Shown: positions 35,101-43,070 of the stretch, piece by piece | How positions within the stretch are numbered: the stretch's first letter is position 1 | Layout: every line of letters starts with the position of its first letter | DNA from: Deltaproteobacteria bacterium | GTDB lineage: Bacteria > UBA10199 > JADGCS01 | Assembly: GCA_015228875.1 (NCBI GenBank) | Contig: JADGCS010000008.1 | Location: forward strand, 1-62,050 | DNA length: 62,050 nucleotides | Reading direction: 5' to 3' | Notes under the pieces: generated by a model | Database searches by the model: none | Told to the model about the DNA's origin: nothing | The model's input: only the letters and a program-made list of their open reading frames with translations | Position numbers and translations under genes: made by a program

Positions 35101-35271
35101 GAACACCTAAAACATTACGAGCAGTATTATTTGCAAGAGGTTGCACTCACAAGTCTGATAACACAAAACCATTTAGGCTACGAGGAAACAAAGAGAAGGC
35201 TGGAGCTTTTAAAAAAAGAATCATGGTTTAATCACATGGACTATACGTTATGGAACAAGCCGGGGGGGTAA
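32143..35271 (+). CDS. Ser/Thr protein kinase with AAA-type ATPase and TPR repeats
   Basis: A 1042-residue multidomain protein. The N-terminal kinase domain (about 8-275) has a glycine loop LGYGATGSVEL, the AALKLL lysine, HLDIKPRN as catalytic loop (Leu in place of the usual Arg, so a non-RD kinase), IDFGYA and SPAYTAPEII. An AAA/NTPase domain follows (P-loop TGDRGSGKSRF, about 328-338). Then comes a long alpha-helical region with TPR repeats (about 650-1000; ALARAYEFLGICYYRKERYDKS is one). The layout resembles bacterial PknK-like and STAND-type signalling kinases. A module A repeat precedes it. It may work with the HTH/HDOD-like protein upstream. Confidence 0.9.
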   Translation: MGLIADRYEIIKGLGYGATGSVELVVDTKTGAQAALKLLRNSGHLGYGSSVDIFKQEFEILKEINHPNIARVYDAGLDQGDFKFYIATEFVPGKDLYNATEGVGFEALEDIFVQILRALNYLHFHHVYHLDIKPRNILVIHENSKFTVKIIDFGYANFFDSQYAKRKKEEDEDNIIIVGSPAYTAPEIITGTGYDGRTDLYSLGCVFYEALTRRLPFRSLKRDPCDVREKHLHELPIPPKDVNQNIPEYLNDIILRLLRKNPNDRFASAEDVIREINFFKEQAYEIETIDTRRSYLLEKSRLIGRDAELKIFREYYKDRILAEKYQKSPFLIITGDRGSGKSRFLSECKYEAQRKFDINIITWDEFNKTLMENLKTPCLVVGDDVPLKKLHISKLVYGYDDAPFLAVLTTNQEDIPCDKKDIIELKYFDEAGVEVYLKNTIGITKIKKEIVDDLYKYTNSGCPLYLVEFLKAAFGDNYLIDKHGKWSDRIFNDMVGKLKTKGFTDFIKDDLKNKVGRLNLNESQLDLMYMMALTDRATLVDIKELTSGHLIKEQLEYFVREGVLKEDPVFGFVFTNPLYKEVFVEQMPQTLKEKYCDRIADHLETQNGDEQRILYFRGRGAGARAPECLLKLARLHMTALEFTDVIENVLEVVNNALATTYLTEALLLLSEVYIELGEINKALEYLNKIISKENNQNNLALARAYEFLGICYYRKERYDKSTVYYNKGIDVLKHEKNKYWKVVSLKNRIVINKIEQGDFKAAEEMSQKAWVLFRDGEQDVDIEPESIDAGEDDVILTNRGEYQKSTEILNQQLLVLKNKKHDDQYARTLYRLAVIKNKLGELEESEKLLHQSLELVRERKTTGWLFSVYNELGVLSEKKKDFKRAAEYYQHSFDLAQKTSLADIDASVVALNLARSFSALGNLDKAKKFFDYIIITITRHEEIKSINKDFILMSAYIEQARILRKEGNVVPCVEILRKAGLLLTGNEHLKHYEQYYLQEVALTSLITQNHLGYEETKRRLELLKKESWFNHMDYTLWNKPGG

Positions 35272-35490
35272 ACATGGTTCCATTATCCCAAAATAAAACG
35301 GTGCCACATACGCCCCTTGTCCGTTGTCATTAGGCTGTTGTTAACAATTCCAACAACTTGTAACTTTTTTGCCTCCAATAAGTAAACACATCCCACCCCA
35401 AAAAACAACGCAACCCCAGTATAAAAATTGCGATACATCATTTGATTAAAATGCCTTGACGGCGTAGGGGACAAATCAACCCCAAAAAGC

Positions 35491-38196
35491 ATGAAACTAA
35501 GACCCGCAAAACGCATCCTCTGCATTATTTGCACCTTTTTTATCTGCACCTTTTTTCTTTTAATCGCCCCGCTATCAGCCCACGCAAAACCAAAGGCGCC
35601 TGTTTTTCCTTTTCCCTCGCACTCGCGCGTTGTGCCTGTAAAGATACCTTTTAAAAAACCTTGTTACAGCAAAAACGATTATGCCCGCAGGCTTGGTGGT
35701 CCCTTTGGTCGCACGGCGCTTCGTTATAACGACTGCGATGAAGATGGCTTTGATTCTTTAAGAGACGGCGGCGGTGATTGCAATGATTATGATGACAGGG
35801 TTCATCCGGGCGTTACAGAGACCTGCGATACCCGCGACAACAACTGCAACGGCACGACAGATGAAGGCGTGACCAACGCCTGCGGCACGTGCGGCGCTGT
35901 GCCTGTTGAGGTTTGTGATGGGCTTGACAACGATTGCAACGGTCCCGCAGACGACGGACTGCCAACATATACATGGTACGCCGATACGGATGATGATGGT
36001 TATGGCGATCCCGCCGCGAGCACAAGCACGTGCGCGAGCACGGCGCCAGTGGGCTATGTTGCTAATACTAACGACTGCGATGATACTAACAATGCCATAC
36101 ACCCGGGTGCTGTTGAGGTCTGTGACAACGCAGACAACGACTGTGCTGGCGGCGTTGATAATGGTTTAGCAGACAGACTGACCACAAACCAGCAAGGTGC
36201 CTGCTCTGGCGACATGGAGATTTGCAACGGATCTTTTGGCTGGCAACCCAAACCAACAAATCACGTTAAAATTGCTGAAGTGTGCGACGGTATAGATAAT
36301 GATTGTGCCAATGGCACTGACGATGGCCTAACCAATCGCCCTGCAAGCAATATTCAGGGCGAGTGCGCGGGCAATGTAGAATCCTGCGAAGGTGCCACGG
36401 GCTATCAACCTAAGGCAACCAATTACACCCCAACCGCAGAAATCTGTGACGGCCTCGATAACGACTGCGCAGGCGGCATTGACAATGGCCTTGCAGACCG
36501 CCTCACCTCTAATCAAAATGGTGAGTGTGCAGGAAATCTTGAACACTGCGAGGGTTTAGCTGGCTATCAATCTAAAGCAACAAATTATATTCCAACAGCA
36601 GAGGTCTGTGATGGGCTGGATAATAATTGCGCAAGCGGCATTGATGAAGCCCTGCCACTTTACACATGGTACAAAGACGCCGATAATGACACCCATGGCA
36701 ACCCTGATATATATGTTACAAATTGCTACTCAGCTTATTCAACCTACGTATCTAACTCAGACGACTGCAACGATACCGACCCCACAATCAACCCCGAGGT
36801 TTCAGAAGACCTCACCCGCATTGGTGACGAAAACTGTGATGGCCAAGGCATAGGCAATCTAAGTGCCGCTGACGCTGTGTTTGAGGGTGATACGGCGAGT
36901 GATTATACCGGATTCTCAATGGCCAATGTGGGGGATATGGATGGGGATGATGTGCCGGATATTTTGGTGGGGGCGCCGGGGTTACGAAGTGGCGAGGCAT
37001 ACGGTGTGGGTGAGGCTGTTTTATTAAAAGGAGATGTGGCGGATTTTATTGATGCCGGTGCCGAGATTTATCACACGGGATTTATAGACAAGCCTTGGGC
37101 GGGCGCAGATGTTGCAAGTGCTGGCGACATGAACGATGATGGTGTCCCCGATATTATTATTGGGGCCTCTGATACAAATAATTTTACGGGAGCCGCTTAT
37201 CTTATTTATGGGCCTTATACGGATGATATTGGGCTAAGTGAGGCTGATTATACGTTTACGGGGGCGGCGACAAATAACGATGCTGGCGATGTGGTAACAT
37301 CAGCGGGTGATTTTAATTGTGATGGCTATGATGATTTGGCTATCAGTGCTACTACTAATGACAACGGCGGCATAAATGCTGGCGAGGTCTATGTTGTTTT
37401 TGGGCCGTTATCAACAGGCTCAATGAATCTAGGCTCTGCCAACGTGACTATTAGATCAACAGAGGCGCGGAGCTTATTTGGATATTCAGTAGTTTCTTCT
37501 GACCTTGACCACGACGGTTGCTCTGATCTGATTGTTGGCGCCATGATGGCCGGCCCCACTGACAACGGTAAGGTCTATGTCTTTAAAGGAAGCGAATCCC
37601 CCGCAAGCCTTATAACAACGGCATCCGCCGATGCCGTGTTTACAGGCGGCATAGCTGGCGAGTGGGCGGGGACATCTTTGGGCATTAAAGAAAATGGCGA
37701 TTTAACGGGTGATGGTAATGTCGATCTGGTTATTGGCTCACAATATAATAATTGTGGCGGCACGGCCAGCGGCGCCGTTTACATTGTATCTGACCCTTTA
37801 ACCAGCAAAACACTCTCCACATCAGAGTCAGCCTTTATCTGTGGCGATGGCACGGGTGACCAGCTTGGTGACTACAGCAGTTCGCTCGACATCGGCGACC
37901 TTGACGGCGACGGGGTGTATGATTTGGTGATTGGGAATGAGAGTAATGGCACCTACTACGGCGCGGCCTATTTGTTTATGGGCCCCATCGGCGGGGTAAT
38001 GAACGCCAGCGATGCGGAGCAGGTATTGACAGGTGAAGTTAGTTTTGGTGGTGATGCAGGCAGATCAGCTATTTTCATTGACGATATTAATGAAGATGGT
38101 TTTTTAGAAATTGGTATCGGCGATCCTTCAAACAGTGTCTCAATGGTAGGAAATGGCCGCTCTTATATTATAGATGGTGCCTCACTCGTCCAATAA
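35491..38196 (+). CDS. Secreted MopE-like metal-binding and FG-GAP repeat protein
   Basis: A 901-residue exported protein. The signal peptide (about residues 1-32, ending PLSAHA) is followed by MopE-like calcium/copper-type motifs (DCDEDGFD, EVCDGLDNDCNG and variants), including three tandem 54-residue units at 36115-36600. The C-terminal half has FG-GAP repeats of the integrin-alpha type (FSMANVGDMDGDDVPDILVGAP and similar, about seven blades), which predict a beta-propeller with Ca2+-binding loops. It is likely a cell-surface or extracellular protein; ligand unknown. Its end overlaps the convergent lipoprotein gene by 15 nt (38182-38196). The ribosome-binding site is weak. Confidence 0.88.
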   Translation: MKLRPAKRILCIICTFFICTFFLLIAPLSAHAKPKAPVFPFPSHSRVVPVKIPFKKPCYSKNDYARRLGGPFGRTALRYNDCDEDGFDSLRDGGGDCNDYDDRVHPGVTETCDTRDNNCNGTTDEGVTNACGTCGAVPVEVCDGLDNDCNGPADDGLPTYTWYADTDDDGYGDPAASTSTCASTAPVGYVANTNDCDDTNNAIHPGAVEVCDNADNDCAGGVDNGLADRLTTNQQGACSGDMEICNGSFGWQPKPTNHVKIAEVCDGIDNDCANGTDDGLTNRPASNIQGECAGNVESCEGATGYQPKATNYTPTAEICDGLDNDCAGGIDNGLADRLTSNQNGECAGNLEHCEGLAGYQSKATNYIPTAEVCDGLDNNCASGIDEALPLYTWYKDADNDTHGNPDIYVTNCYSAYSTYVSNSDDCNDTDPTINPEVSEDLTRIGDENCDGQGIGNLSAADAVFEGDTASDYTGFSMANVGDMDGDDVPDILVGAPGLRSGEAYGVGEAVLLKGDVADFIDAGAEIYHTGFIDKPWAGADVASAGDMNDDGVPDIIIGASDTNNFTGAAYLIYGPYTDDIGLSEADYTFTGAATNNDAGDVVTSAGDFNCDGYDDLAISATTNDNGGINAGEVYVVFGPLSTGSMNLGSANVTIRSTEARSLFGYSVVSSDLDHDGCSDLIVGAMMAGPTDNGKVYVFKGSESPASLITTASADAVFTGGIAGEWAGTSLGIKENGDLTGDGNVDLVIGSQYNNCGGTASGAVYIVSDPLTSKTLSTSESAFICGDGTGDQLGDYSSSLDIGDLDGDGVYDLVIGNESNGTYYGAAYLFMGPIGGVMNASDAEQVLTGEVSFGGDAGRSAIFIDDINEDGFLEIGIGDPSNSVSMVGNGRSYIIDGASLVQ
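36115..36600 (+). repeat. Three exact-period 162-bp tandem coding repeats
   Basis: Units start at 36115, 36277 and 36439, with a partial fourth at 36601. Each encodes 54 residues with V/ICDG.DNDC and GECAGN..SCEGA.GYQPKATNY. The spacing is exactly constant, whereas the sequences have diverged. Confidence 0.85.
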
Positions 38197-39927
38197 ATCC
38201 GTTTCATCAGCATTTATATCAACCATCAGTAATGCCTTAGTTGCTTCGTCTGTCACGACCAACTGACTGTCCTTTACCAAAATATTATTGCTTTCAAAAT
38301 TAATGCTTTTACCGGGGACTTGATCTGCAAGTTTTATAATCCTTTTGACAACCGGTTTTTCTGTGACATCCCTATTATTCAACATGAGCGATATAACAGA
38401 AATTGTAGCATCATCACGATTAAGTACGTACAAGTTACCGCTCTTTGCACTGTAATCCATTGCAGCAGGGTTATTTCCTACATCAACGGCCTTTGTATCA
38501 TCTATTGTTCTGGTATTAGATGAAATATTATATCTACCCAAATCTATCTTTTTGTTTTTACTATCAAGCATTACAAAATTAATATTATCCACGTCATCAC
38601 TGTTGTAAGCGATAATATCTTTAATACTACATTCATTCACAGATTTCCAAACATCACTTTTTCCTCTAAATGCTGGTAATGAACCGTCTCCAAAAATTGC
38701 TCTAATTCTAATATTGTCGCCATCACTAAAGGCTACAATTGTCCACGTGTGTGGAAAAGAAGCCAATTGAATGCCCCCAAACCCCAACGTCCTCGTATGC
38801 CTGATCTCATTGCCTTGGGTGTCGGTGTCGCCGGAGCGGGTGATCCATATCCATTTGTGTTTGCGCGGCACTAACTTCTCCTCAGTCACCGCAAAATTTA
38901 TATACCCCTCATCCGCACTCTCCTGCTCAATCCCATAATACAAAACCCCATTCATCGCCCGCAAAAACGTGTACGCCTTGGCGTTGGGGTCAATGGCCTT
39001 TTCGCCGGTGTCGATGACCGTGCCTGCGTTGTAGTCAAGGAGTTGCACGCCGTTATCACCCATCACGCCTACAAGACCATCTGTGTCTGCAAAGGCAAGC
39101 GCTGTGCCGTCTGCGTCAAAGGTCTTGTAGCCAAGGTTGTAGTCGCCGGCTACCCTCATACCGCTCCCGTCATCCCGCGCTATCACACCATTGCCGTCGG
39201 CAATCGAATACAACTCGTCTCCCACATCTTTGACATCCGTTGGCGAAGTGCCAACGTAAAGCAGATTTTTTTGCACGTGATCCTCGGTAACCACATCAGT
39301 AGCGGGCGCGCAGTCTTTATCAACGATGGTAAAATAAAGTTTTTCGGTAGAGACGCCGGGGTTTACAAAACATTTAAAGGAACCATCATCGGCGATGGGG
39401 CAGTAGGTAAATTCATCGGAGCAGGAGGTTGTGGTTTGGGCGTGGGCGGTGGGAATCAACATGTTGTAAAGACTGGATTGCCGCGCTTCGCTCGCAATGA
39501 CGGGCTTGTTTTCGTTACAGCTAAACTCTGGTGTAAACGCCTCGGCACTCACTGCAATTTGATCACCCGCATCAAAATTTTCTACGGCACCTGCCTGTAC
39601 TACGATCGGTACGTTACCTTGCGCGTCATTTTTAAAACATAAGAATCGTCCGGCATCAAGTTTTGGATTGATAATACTAATCGGCGGTGTAGCTGGACCT
39701 TCTGTGTTATTTGTGGGTATTCCAATTCCTTCAGGAGGTTCAACAACGTCATTCGTTGTACCTTCATCAGATTTCTCTGATGATTGAATCTCTGTGCTGG
39801 TTATTTCTGAATTGTTGTCAGCCGCCGAAGTTATACCTTGAACCATGTTAATACTTGATGGAGTCGAACAACTTGTTTGTACGAGTAGCAGAACAGTATA
39901 ACTCGCAATCAGGAGTCCTTTTCTCAT
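38182..39927 (-). CDS. Putative lipoprotein, possible beta-propeller, with in-frame repeat
   Basis: A 581-residue exported protein. The N terminus MRKGLLIASYTVLLLVQTSC is a signal peptide with a cysteine that could be lipidated, although Gln at -3 is unusual. The C-terminal part has short strands with GNLYVLNRDDATISVI and SVISLMLNN, suggesting YVTN-type propeller blades. The segment KPVIASEARQSSLYN (39475-39504 region) is the translation of a widespread GCGAGCGAAGC repeat in frame. ATG 39927 is used; upstream TTG 39957 is an alternative. No specific function is recognised. Confidence 0.72.
   Translation of the reverse strand: MRKGLLIASYTVLLLVQTSCSTPSSINMVQGITSAADNNSEITSTEIQSSEKSDEGTTNDVVEPPEGIGIPTNNTEGPATPPISIINPKLDAGRFLCFKNDAQGNVPIVVQAGAVENFDAGDQIAVSAEAFTPEFSCNENKPVIASEARQSSLYNMLIPTAHAQTTTSCSDEFTYCPIADDGSFKCFVNPGVSTEKLYFTIVDKDCAPATDVVTEDHVQKNLLYVGTSPTDVKDVGDELYSIADGNGVIARDDGSGMRVAGDYNLGYKTFDADGTALAFADTDGLVGVMGDNGVQLLDYNAGTVIDTGEKAIDPNAKAYTFLRAMNGVLYYGIEQESADEGYINFAVTEEKLVPRKHKWIWITRSGDTDTQGNEIRHTRTLGFGGIQLASFPHTWTIVAFSDGDNIRIRAIFGDGSLPAFRGKSDVWKSVNECSIKDIIAYNSDDVDNINFVMLDSKNKKIDLGRYNISSNTRTIDDTKAVDVGNNPAAMDYSAKSGNLYVLNRDDATISVISLMLNNRDVTEKPVVKRIIKLADQVPGKSINFESNNILVKDSQLVVTDEATKALLMVDINADETDLLDE
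39475..39504 (-). repeat. Dispersed GCGAGCGAAGC-type repeat within a gene
   Basis: The minus-strand sequence CGTCATTGCGAGCGAAGCGC, continuing to CAATCC, is the widespread genome repeat, translated here in frame as VIASEARQS. It resembles the interior of the element at 41-126. Confidence 0.8.
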
Positions 39928-40323
39928 GCTCAACTTGACCTGCAATTTAAGTGCCAAAACGTGCGTTTTTAAGTTGTCTCAGTTATTAAGTTTATTGTAT
40001 GAGTGTGTGTAAACCAAACACAAAGTCCAAAAAATTTTGACACAATTCTCATAATGAGAAGATCTGTTTGTTTAGCAAACATGCAACATAAGAAAGCTTT
40101 TGTATAAAGTTTTTAGAACCTAAGTAGGTTTTTTCGACGCGCAGGGGTTTGGCGCATTTCGTCAAACATGAAATCATTCATGTTTGAACGCAATGCACCC
40201 CGCGTAGGATTTTCCGCTTTATGCGGGTTATGATGTTTGAGTTTTTTCATCGTGTAGCCCCTGTTGTACAGGGCACAAAGGTACTTGGTACTCGATTAAA
40301 AAAGGAATAAAAAGGAAAAACTC
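39928..40323. other. Divergent intergenic region
   Basis: 396 nt between a minus-strand lipoprotein gene and a plus-strand methyltransferase gene. Apart from the module B copy (40116-40232) and an AAGGA ribosome-binding site before 40324, it is A/T-rich and shows no convincing ORF or RNA gene. Confidence 0.6.
40116..40232 (+). repeat. Module B repeat with rearranged modules
   Basis: Starts GAACCTAAGTAGGTTTTTTC. Here the TTTGGCG/CGTCAAA and AACATGAA-ATCA-TTCATGTT hairpins lie inside the GACGCG...CGCGTAG pair, whereas at 18527, 21389 and 45393 they lie after it. It ends CCGCTTTATGCGGGTTATG. A following GCCC.TGT/ACAGGGC hairpin and GGTACTTGGTAC (to about 40293) may be a degenerate A tail. Confidence 0.8.
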
Positions 40324-40935
40324 ATGACCACCATACCCGAATGGAACGACCGCTACGTCACTGATGATCTCCCTTGGGAGACAGGCAGGCCTTCGACAGA
40401 ACTTGTCCGCATTTTAAACGAGTATCAGATCCCACGGGGACGAGCGCTTGAGATCGGCTGCGGGAGCGGCAATAACGCTGTTTACCTGGCACAGCAGGGT
40501 TTTGAAGTCACGGCGTTTGATTTATCTGCAAAGGCCGTTGAGATGGCTCAAACAAAGATAAAAAATGTGGGGGTCCATGTCAGGCTGCTGACGGCAGACC
40601 TGTCACATCTACCCGATCTTGGGGCCCCTTACCCTTTTGTATTTGACCGCGGAGTCTATCACACGGCAAGGCAGGGCGATCTTGGTTTGTTTATCAAGGT
40701 TCTCAAACAATACTGTGTGCCTGGTGGGTACTATCTGACGATTGCGGGAAATAAAAACGAGGTGCGTTCCGGAGAGCGCGGCCCGCCCCGTGTGACCGCA
40801 GAGGAGATCTGTCACGAGTTGCTGGGGATCATGGAGCTTGTGCAGCTTAAAGAGATGCGTTTTGATCAACCGCTCAAGGATACCGGCCTTGGCAGGGCGC
40901 TGGGCTGGTCCGCCTTTTTTAGAAGGAAAAAATAA
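40324..40935 (+). CDS. SAM-dependent methyltransferase, TehB/thiopurine-type
   Basis: A 203-residue class I methyltransferase. Motif I is ALEIGCGSGNNAVYLA (about 40-55), motif II VTAFDLSAKAVEMA, and the post-motif segment FVFDRGVYH is typical of thiopurine S-methyltransferase/TehB-like small-molecule methyltransferases. The N-terminal WNDRYVTDDLPWETGRPS also fits this group. The likely substrate is a small or thiol/metalloid compound, but this is inferred from family only. AAGGA 9 nt upstream supports the start. It is followed by a perfect inverted repeat. Confidence 0.85.
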   Translation: MTTIPEWNDRYVTDDLPWETGRPSTELVRILNEYQIPRGRALEIGCGSGNNAVYLAQQGFEVTAFDLSAKAVEMAQTKIKNVGVHVRLLTADLSHLPDLGAPYPFVFDRGVYHTARQGDLGLFIKVLKQYCVPGGYYLTIAGNKNEVRSGERGPPRVTAEEICHELLGIMELVQLKEMRFDQPLKDTGLGRALGWSAFFRRKK

Positions 40936-40969
40936 CGATCACCCATTCGTGTCCATTGAGGCACGCCAG

Positions 40970-41080
40970 GTAACAGGAGATGGGGGATTTAATTGAGTTC
41001 GGAGAGTCAGAGTTGCGCAACAAGCAGGTGAAGCACGGGAAGTCGCGTAGAACTCAATTAAATCCCCCATCTCCTGTTAC
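40970..41080. repeat. Perfect long inverted repeat, copy 2
   Basis: Perfect 31-nt arms at 40970-41000 and 41050-41080 around a 49-nt centre, in opposite orientation to the copy at 2597-2700. The inner arm and the centre are homologous to that copy; the outer arm carries GTAACAGGAGATGGGGG instead of ACGGGAGATGCCGG, with both arms changed together. It sits between convergent genes and could act as a bidirectional terminator. Confidence 0.9.
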
Positions 41081-41103
41081 ACAGTACACTTACGAATCCA
41101 GGA

Positions 41104-42879
41104 TTAAAAATACCTCTTAAAACTATCCCATTCGGTGTAACCTGATGTGTAAGTGCCGTTGTTGGTCCTGAATTGCCAGTAATAGGTCGTAGCAAATTCT
41201 CCTGTTGCGATGTTGCCTAGTGTTGTCCCCTCAGGTGTTTGAATGGTAAATTCCTGATAGGGAACGTCAAATTTCATCACGGGGACAAGGTCATCAAGAA
41301 GTTCGTCGGCACTTAAATTGCAGATGCTTATGCCGCTGCTTTCCGGTACAAAGGCATCGAGCCCCAGTGTGCAGATCATCCCATGCAGGACAGAGGAAAA
41401 GCCAACAAGCGCTGACGTGTCAAGATCGATGTAGCGTTCACGGGGATAGACGGTCTTGCTTACTGATTTCCAAACTTTACCGCAGGGGTAAGGGACATTA
41501 ACGCCGAGTATTTTTTTGTAACATGTCTTCGTTGCGAACCACCCGATCTGGACATCATAGGATGTGGTGGGGTGCAGGTGATTGTTTTTGTCGGCATCAA
41601 AGATAAGTCCTTTAACGCTGCCGCCTAAGACAGGCAGCCAGTTTGTGTTGGGGCCTGCTGTTCTGATCCGATCATTTGGTCTTGCTGCTGTGCCAGGCGA
41701 GTTGAATGTCTGCTCTATTACTTGCATCTGTGCTGGTGAGTGATCAAAGCCAAAACGGTCTGCAAGGCACCCTGATGTACTTGAGGTCCTGTTGACCCTG
41801 CCCGTGTTCATGAAGTTGTTGCCGCTGTCGTGCCATGTCCCTCTACCAAAGAACATGCCGCCCTCACATTCGTAATTTATTTTTCTGTAGTAGTTGGTTG
41901 TGACACGGGAGGGATACTTGGTCGTAGAAATATTAAGGGTTGCGTTATCGGCAAGGACCTCGCTGATGCGGTAGTCGTACATGTCCACAATAGTTTGTGC
42001 AGCATGGACAAAATCACCCCAGCTTGCGTCAAAAAAAGCCAGATTGGAGATGGCATCCACGCTCTGGATATTCATGTCTTCAAAACCCTGTTCGACGTAT
42101 TCGTCAACAAACCCAAGCCCCGCATGGCCAAGTTCGTGCATGACGGTGTAGGCTGAACTGTTGTTGTATGAATTAAAAAGATGGGCGCGTGTGACCCTTG
42201 CAATACCAAAGCCTGCATGGCTTGTTGACTTTGTTGTAACAGGAGTACTGGCGGTTGCGGTGACTCCCGTCTGATTTGTGTTGTAGATGACAAGCACAGC
42301 CCAGGGATCAATGCGGTCATCGGTATCTGCCTGAAGGTCTTCGATGGCCTCGATGACAAGTTCGGGGCTGATGGTCAGTGCGTTTGCCCGCGAAAAATGT
42401 TCGCTGATCTTGGCGTCAAAGTTGACATCGTTTGACCCCAATGTGCCGCCTGGAAGCCAGATGCCATAATAGAGGATGTTCTCCTGATATTCATAGCCGA
42501 AGATATTTTGAGATCCATACGTCATGCCTTCGACAACTTTTGCAAGATCGCTATAAAATCTTTTTTTGTGATCTGCCGTGTATCCCGCAGGCAGGACGAT
42601 CACCTGTTTGTAGTTCAGGGCGTCTTCCAGTTCAACGTCACTGCATTTTTCGCCGTTACCCACAAAGCACCAGGCATCAAGCTCAAGCGGGTCCTGTTCC
42701 TTTGGGGTAAAGACCGCTGTCGGCACGTTGACGGCCATTTCAATATAACTTGCAGAGAGTTGCGCCCTAGCAATCAGCGAGTGACCGACAAGGACTAAAA
42801 AAATGATCATTGCGGCAAGTACTTTAAAAGAGAAGCGTGTTATGGTGTGTCTCCTGTTCTTGTCATGTAAAAGTGCCAT
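41104..42879 (-). CDS. Secreted M64-type (IgA peptidase) metalloprotease
   Basis: A 591-residue exported protein. After a signal peptide (hydrophobic core about residues 20-36, ending LIARA) the central domain has HELGHAGLGFVDEY, the HExxH...DEY zinc signature of peptidase family M64. Preceding strands include WAVLVIYNTNQTG. The C-terminal third is beta-rich and Cys-containing. M64 includes bacterial IgA-cleaving proteases, but here the substrate is unknown. It lies downstream of the HEAT-like gene on the same strand with a 191-nt gap that likely holds its own promoter. Confidence 0.87.
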   Translation of the reverse strand: MALLHDKNRRHTITRFSFKVLAAMIIFLVLVGHSLIARAQLSASYIEMAVNVPTAVFTPKEQDPLELDAWCFVGNGEKCSDVELEDALNYKQVIVLPAGYTADHKKRFYSDLAKVVEGMTYGSQNIFGYEYQENILYYGIWLPGGTLGSNDVNFDAKISEHFSRANALTISPELVIEAIEDLQADTDDRIDPWAVLVIYNTNQTGVTATASTPVTTKSTSHAGFGIARVTRAHLFNSYNNSSAYTVMHELGHAGLGFVDEYVEQGFEDMNIQSVDAISNLAFFDASWGDFVHAAQTIVDMYDYRISEVLADNATLNISTTKYPSRVTTNYYRKINYECEGGMFFGRGTWHDSGNNFMNTGRVNRTSSTSGCLADRFGFDHSPAQMQVIEQTFNSPGTAARPNDRIRTAGPNTNWLPVLGGSVKGLIFDADKNNHLHPTTSYDVQIGWFATKTCYKKILGVNVPYPCGKVWKSVSKTVYPRERYIDLDTSALVGFSSVLHGMICTLGLDAFVPESSGISICNLSADELLDDLVPVMKFDVPYQEFTIQTPEGTTLGNIATGEFATTYYWQFRTNNGTYTSGYTEWDSFKRYF

Positions 42880-43070
42880 TTAAGATTATTGATTAGCAAA
42901 ATTGATACCAAACAGGTCCAGAATCCATATGTTTTTTAGTTAGTAATAACAGGAGGTTAAAAAATCCAGGAAAGGGCCCTGAGACAAAGAGGTAGAATAT
43001 TACCCATAAAAATCTTGATGGCGTGGGTTTTGATTACCCAAGACACGTCGCAATTTTTATAACAGGACAG

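Noticed and set aside
35330-35375. Possible terminator GTTGTT/AACAAC after the kinase gene
   Set aside because: The stem is short and A/T-rich, and the T-run is 9 nt away; not well supported.
35283-35549. 88-residue open frame on the minus strand
   Set aside because: It overlaps the start of the MopE/FG-GAP gene, has no ribosome-binding site or family feature, and its composition follows the non-coding gap.
39043-39642. 199-residue plus-strand open frame
   Set aside because: Antisense to the lipoprotein gene, which has a signal peptide and propeller-like repeats; the antisense frame has no family feature.
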